From assembly GCA_934271085.1 (NCBI GenBank), contig CAKQQU010000020.1, positions 1 to 24,939 on the forward strand: a DNA stretch of 24,939 nt, in the 5' to 3' direction. The position numbers and the translations under genes were made by a program. The notes under the pieces are model-generated. The model worked only from the letters and a program-made list of their open reading frames with translations, was not told where the DNA came from and did no database searches. The DNA comes from an uncultured Bacillota bacterium (lineage in GTDB: Bacteria > Bacillota > Dehalobacteriia > UBA4068). This document shows, one piece after another, positions 22,695 to 24,939 of the stretch; position 1 is the stretch's first letter; each line of letters begins with the position of its first letter.

Positions 22695-24740
22695 TTAGAT
22701 GAACAAAGGAGCAAAGACCAAAGAAATAATGGTCATGAGCTTGATCAGGATGTTAAGGGAAGGACCGGAAGTATCCTTGAAAGGATCGCCAACGGTATCG
22801 CCGTTAACAGCCGCGGCATGGGCTTCGGAACCTTTGCCGCCAAAATTGCCGTCCTCAATATACTTCTTGGCATTGTCCCATGCTCCGCCGGAATTGGCCA
22901 GGAATATAGCCAGCAGGAAGCCGGTTATCAGGGTGCCGCACAGAACGCCGCCCAGGCATTCGGCACCAAGGGTAAGACCAACAAGCAGAGGAACCACAAC
23001 TGCCATGACAGCGGGAAGAATCATTTCTTTAAGAGCGGCACGGCAGCTGATATCAACACAGCGGGCATAGTCGGCTTTGGCGCCTTCCTTGCCTTCCAGC
23101 AGCCCGGGGATTTCTCTGAACTGACGGCGAACTTCCTCGATCATATCCTGAGCAGCACGACCAACAGAACTCATGGTCAAAGCGCAGAACAGGAAAGGCA
23201 GCATACCGCCGATAAAGAGGCCGACAACTACCATGGGATCCAGGATATTGACGATATTGATTCCAACCGCCTGGGTATAAGCGGTGAAAAGAGCCAGAGC
23301 AGTAAGAGCAGCAGAACCGATAGCAAAACCCTTGCCGATAGCGGCGGTGGTGTTACCAACAGAATCCAGTTTATCGGTAATGTTGCGGACTTCGTGAGGC
23401 AGACCGGACATTTCGGCGATGCCGCCGGCATTATCGGAAATAGGTCCGTAAGCGTCAACAGCAACAACCATGCCGGTAGTAGAAAGCATACCTACTGCAG
23501 CCATTGCAATACCATAAAGTCCGGCAACAGAATAGGCAACAACGATACCAGCGCACACCAGGATAATGGGGATAGCAGTGGACATCATGCCGGTTGCGAT
23601 ACCGGAGATGATATTGGTGGCAGTACCGGTTTCGCAGGAGGCTGCGATCTTTTTAACGGGTTTGTAGTTGGCAGAGGTGTAATATTCGGTAACCTTGCCG
23701 ATAAAGAAGCCGACCAGCAGACCGGCAACAGCAGCAACGAATACGCCCCACCAGGCATAATGCTTAATATCGCCGTTCAGGGTGCTGGCGCTGTAGCCTT
23801 CGCCCAAGGTGAAGTAAGATACAGCAAGAATGCCCAAAACTGCCAGTACGGTAGCAATAGCATTGCCTCTGTTAAGGGATTTCTGAGGATCGCCGCCTTC
23901 TTTGGCGCTTACGAAGAAAGTGCCTATGATGGAAGCGATAATACCGATAGCAGCTATCATTAAGGGAGCCAGCATACCATTTTTAATGGAAAGAGAGGCG
24001 CCCAGAGCGATGGCAGCAATAACGGAACCAACATAAGACTCGAACAGGTCGGAACCCATGCCGGCAACATCACCAACGTTATCGCCTACGTTATCAGCAA
24101 TAGTGGCGGGATTGCGGGGATCATCTTCCGGAATACCGGCCTCGACTTTACCAACCAGGTCGGCGCCCACATCAGCAGCTTTGGTGTAGATACCGCCGCC
24201 GACACGGCCGAAAAGAGCAACAGAAGATGCGCCGAAGGAGAAACCGTTGATAATGGAAGAATCGTCATTAAAGATAAGAACGACGATGCCCAGGCCGAGC
24301 AGACCCAGGCCGACAACGCTCATACCCATAACAGAACCGCCGGAGAAAGCGCATTTCAGGGCTCTGTTAAGACCGCTTGTGTAGGCAGCATTGGTAGTAC
24401 GGACATTAGCTTTGGTGGCGACACGCATACCAATATTACCGGCAAGTATGGAGCAAAAAGCGCCGACTGCAAATGCGATGGCAGTCTGAGGTTTGAGACT
24501 GTCAGCGCCCTGTGTAACTAAACCAACGATAGAAATAATTGCAATAATGATGATTACAAAAATAATTAAGGTGCGATACTGCCTTTTCAAAAAGGCCATT
24601 GCGCCATCGTGGATATGATGGGCAATATCTTTCATTCTGTCATTGCCGGGCTCCATGCGGTTGATCCTAGCGATAAGAATCGCAGCAAAAATCAGGGCGC
24701 AGATGCCCGCAATAGGTGCGAGAATCATGAACCAATCCAC
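22695..24740 (-). CDS. hppA: Membrane-bound ion-translocating pyrophosphatase
   Basis: It couples hydrolysis of pyrophosphate to H+ or Na+ export. The 681-residue protein has about 16 helices. It contains GGGIYTKAADVGADLVGKVE (pyrophosphate/Mg site, about 181-200), DDPRNPATIADNVGDNVGDVAGMGSDLFESY to about 236, VAVDAYGPISDNAGGIAEM, and the C-terminal GDTVGDPFKDTSGPS. GNTTAA (Ala466) has Ala where K+-independent enzymes have Lys, pointing to the K+-dependent group, although the residue three further is Gly rather than the usual Thr. Glu234 in DLFESY is at the place typical of Na+-type and some K+-dependent H+-type enzymes, so the pumped ion is undecided. The GTG start has AGGAGG 7 bases upstream. 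It follows secG by 43 bases and is followed by a terminator. Confidence 0.95.
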   Translation of the reverse strand: MDWFMILAPIAGICALIFAAILIARINRMEPGNDRMKDIAHHIHDGAMAFLKRQYRTLIIFVIIIIAIISIVGLVTQGADSLKPQTAIAFAVGAFCSILAGNIGMRVATKANVRTTNAAYTSGLNRALKCAFSGGSVMGMSVVGLGLLGLGIVVLIFNDDSSIINGFSFGASSVALFGRVGGGIYTKAADVGADLVGKVEAGIPEDDPRNPATIADNVGDNVGDVAGMGSDLFESYVGSVIAAIALGASLSIKNGMLAPLMIAAIGIIASIIGTFFVSAKEGGDPQKSLNRGNAIATVLAVLGILAVSYFTLGEGYSASTLNGDIKHYAWWGVFVAAVAGLLVGFFIGKVTEYYTSANYKPVKKIAASCETGTATNIISGIATGMMSTAIPIILVCAGIVVAYSVAGLYGIAMAAVGMLSTTGMVVAVDAYGPISDNAGGIAEMSGLPHEVRNITDKLDSVGNTTAAIGKGFAIGSAALTALALFTAYTQAVGINIVNILDPMVVVGLFIGGMLPFLFCALTMSSVGRAAQDMIEEVRRQFREIPGLLEGKEGAKADYARCVDISCRAALKEMILPAVMAVVVPLLVGLTLGAECLGGVLCGTLITGFLLAIFLANSGGAWDNAKKYIEDGNFGGKGSEAHAAAVNGDTVGDPFKDTSGPSLNILIKLMTIISLVFAPLFI

Positions 24741-24783
24741 AATACGACCTCCTAAGTTAATAATATTGTCTCAGAAAATGCCT

Positions 24784-24939
24784 CTACTGAAGAAAAGCCA
24801 GGAGTAGACCTATAACCATGAAAGCAGCGGCCAAAATTTTGGTCAGCTTGCCAAGAAACTCATCTATCCCCTTTTTCTTGCCACCGAAGAAAGCTTCCGC
24901 GCCGCCGGCTATAGAGCCGGAAAGGCCAGCGCTTTTACC
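24784..24939 (-). CDS. secG: Preprotein translocase subunit SecG, C-terminal part
   Basis: The last 51 residues and TAG stop of a small membrane protein are visible; the start lies beyond the window. The segment GLSGSIAGGAEAFFGGKKKGIDEFLGKLT, read across two parts, matches the conserved SecG loop (GL-G-I-GG-E--FG-KK--G-D--L--T). It is followed by the second transmembrane helix (ILAAAFMVIGLLLAFL). SecG assists SecYE and SecA in protein export. In many Firmicutes it precedes rnr-smpB; here the next gene is hppA. Confidence 0.85.
   Translation of the reverse strand, partial: GKSAGLSGSIAGGAEAFFGGKKKGIDEFLGKLTKILAAAFMVIGLLLAFLQ

Noticed and set aside
22689..23963. A 424-codon open frame antisense to hppA
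   Set aside because: It lies wholly opposite a clear pyrophosphatase and encodes a low-complexity Asn/Gly/His-rich sequence typical of a shadow frame.
1..24939. Mobile elements, CRISPR arrays, tRNA or rRNA genes, toxin-antitoxin or defence genes
   Set aside because: I saw no transposase or integrase other than XerD, no spaced repeat array, no tRNA-like cloverleaf or rRNA segment, and no recognisable defence domain set.

Overview
This window is an ordinary low-to-mid-GC chromosomal segment of a Bacillota (Firmicutes) bacterium, probably Clostridia or Negativicutes. The evidence is the CtsR/ClpC heat-shock locus, a xerD-deoB-punA-pyrimidine phosphorylase cluster, a TIGR04086-type membrane protein, strong AGGAGG ribosome binding sites, frequent TTG/GTG starts and frequent ATA isoleucine codons. 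Genes are densely packed. I see no rRNA, tRNA, insertion sequence, prophage or CRISPR, and no gene-free stretch over 300 bases. The genus cannot be fixed from sequence alone.

Layout. The 3' part of pepT (+) enters from the left and converges on a nucleoside-salvage operon on the minus strand (small membrane protein, xerD, deoB, punA, pdp), with a bidirectional hairpin between them. Upstream on the same strand lies a paralogous elongation factor G (fusA-like) with its own terminator. A SpoVB/MurJ-type flippase (+) diverges from fusA and overlaps the end of surE, the last gene of a minus-strand folE-lepB-surE run. A TIGR04086-type membrane protein (+) converges on mrp (-). A metal ABC uptake operon znuA-znuC-znuB (+) follows, then ctsR and a clpC with an N-terminal McsA-like zinc finger (+). 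The right side is all minus strand: secG (cut by the window edge), hppA, nifS, a NYN-domain protein and thiI.

How the genes work together. DeoB, PunA and Pdp connect ribose-1-phosphate and deoxyribose-1-phosphate from nucleoside phosphorolysis to pentose 5-phosphates. ZnuABC is a complete substrate-binding protein/ATPase/permease set. Its promoter carries a dyad over the -10 region, and the binding protein lacks the first canonical metal-ligand histidine. CtsR has a CtsR-box-like site over its own -35 element. NifS and ThiI form the usual sulfur relay for tRNA 4-thiouridine and/or thiamine synthesis, but here a NYN (PIN-like nuclease) protein of unknown role lies between them.

Most interesting points: (1) the zinc-finger-ClpC fusion next to ctsR, with no separate mcsA and no mcsB at the locus; (2) the NYN-domain protein with basic linker blocks inside a nifS-thiI operon; (3) a probable ATT start codon for surE overlapping the lepB stop; (4) an EF-G paralog whose G3 motif reads DVPGF, so the catalytic histidine is replaced. 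I found no defence island or clearly new multi-gene system.
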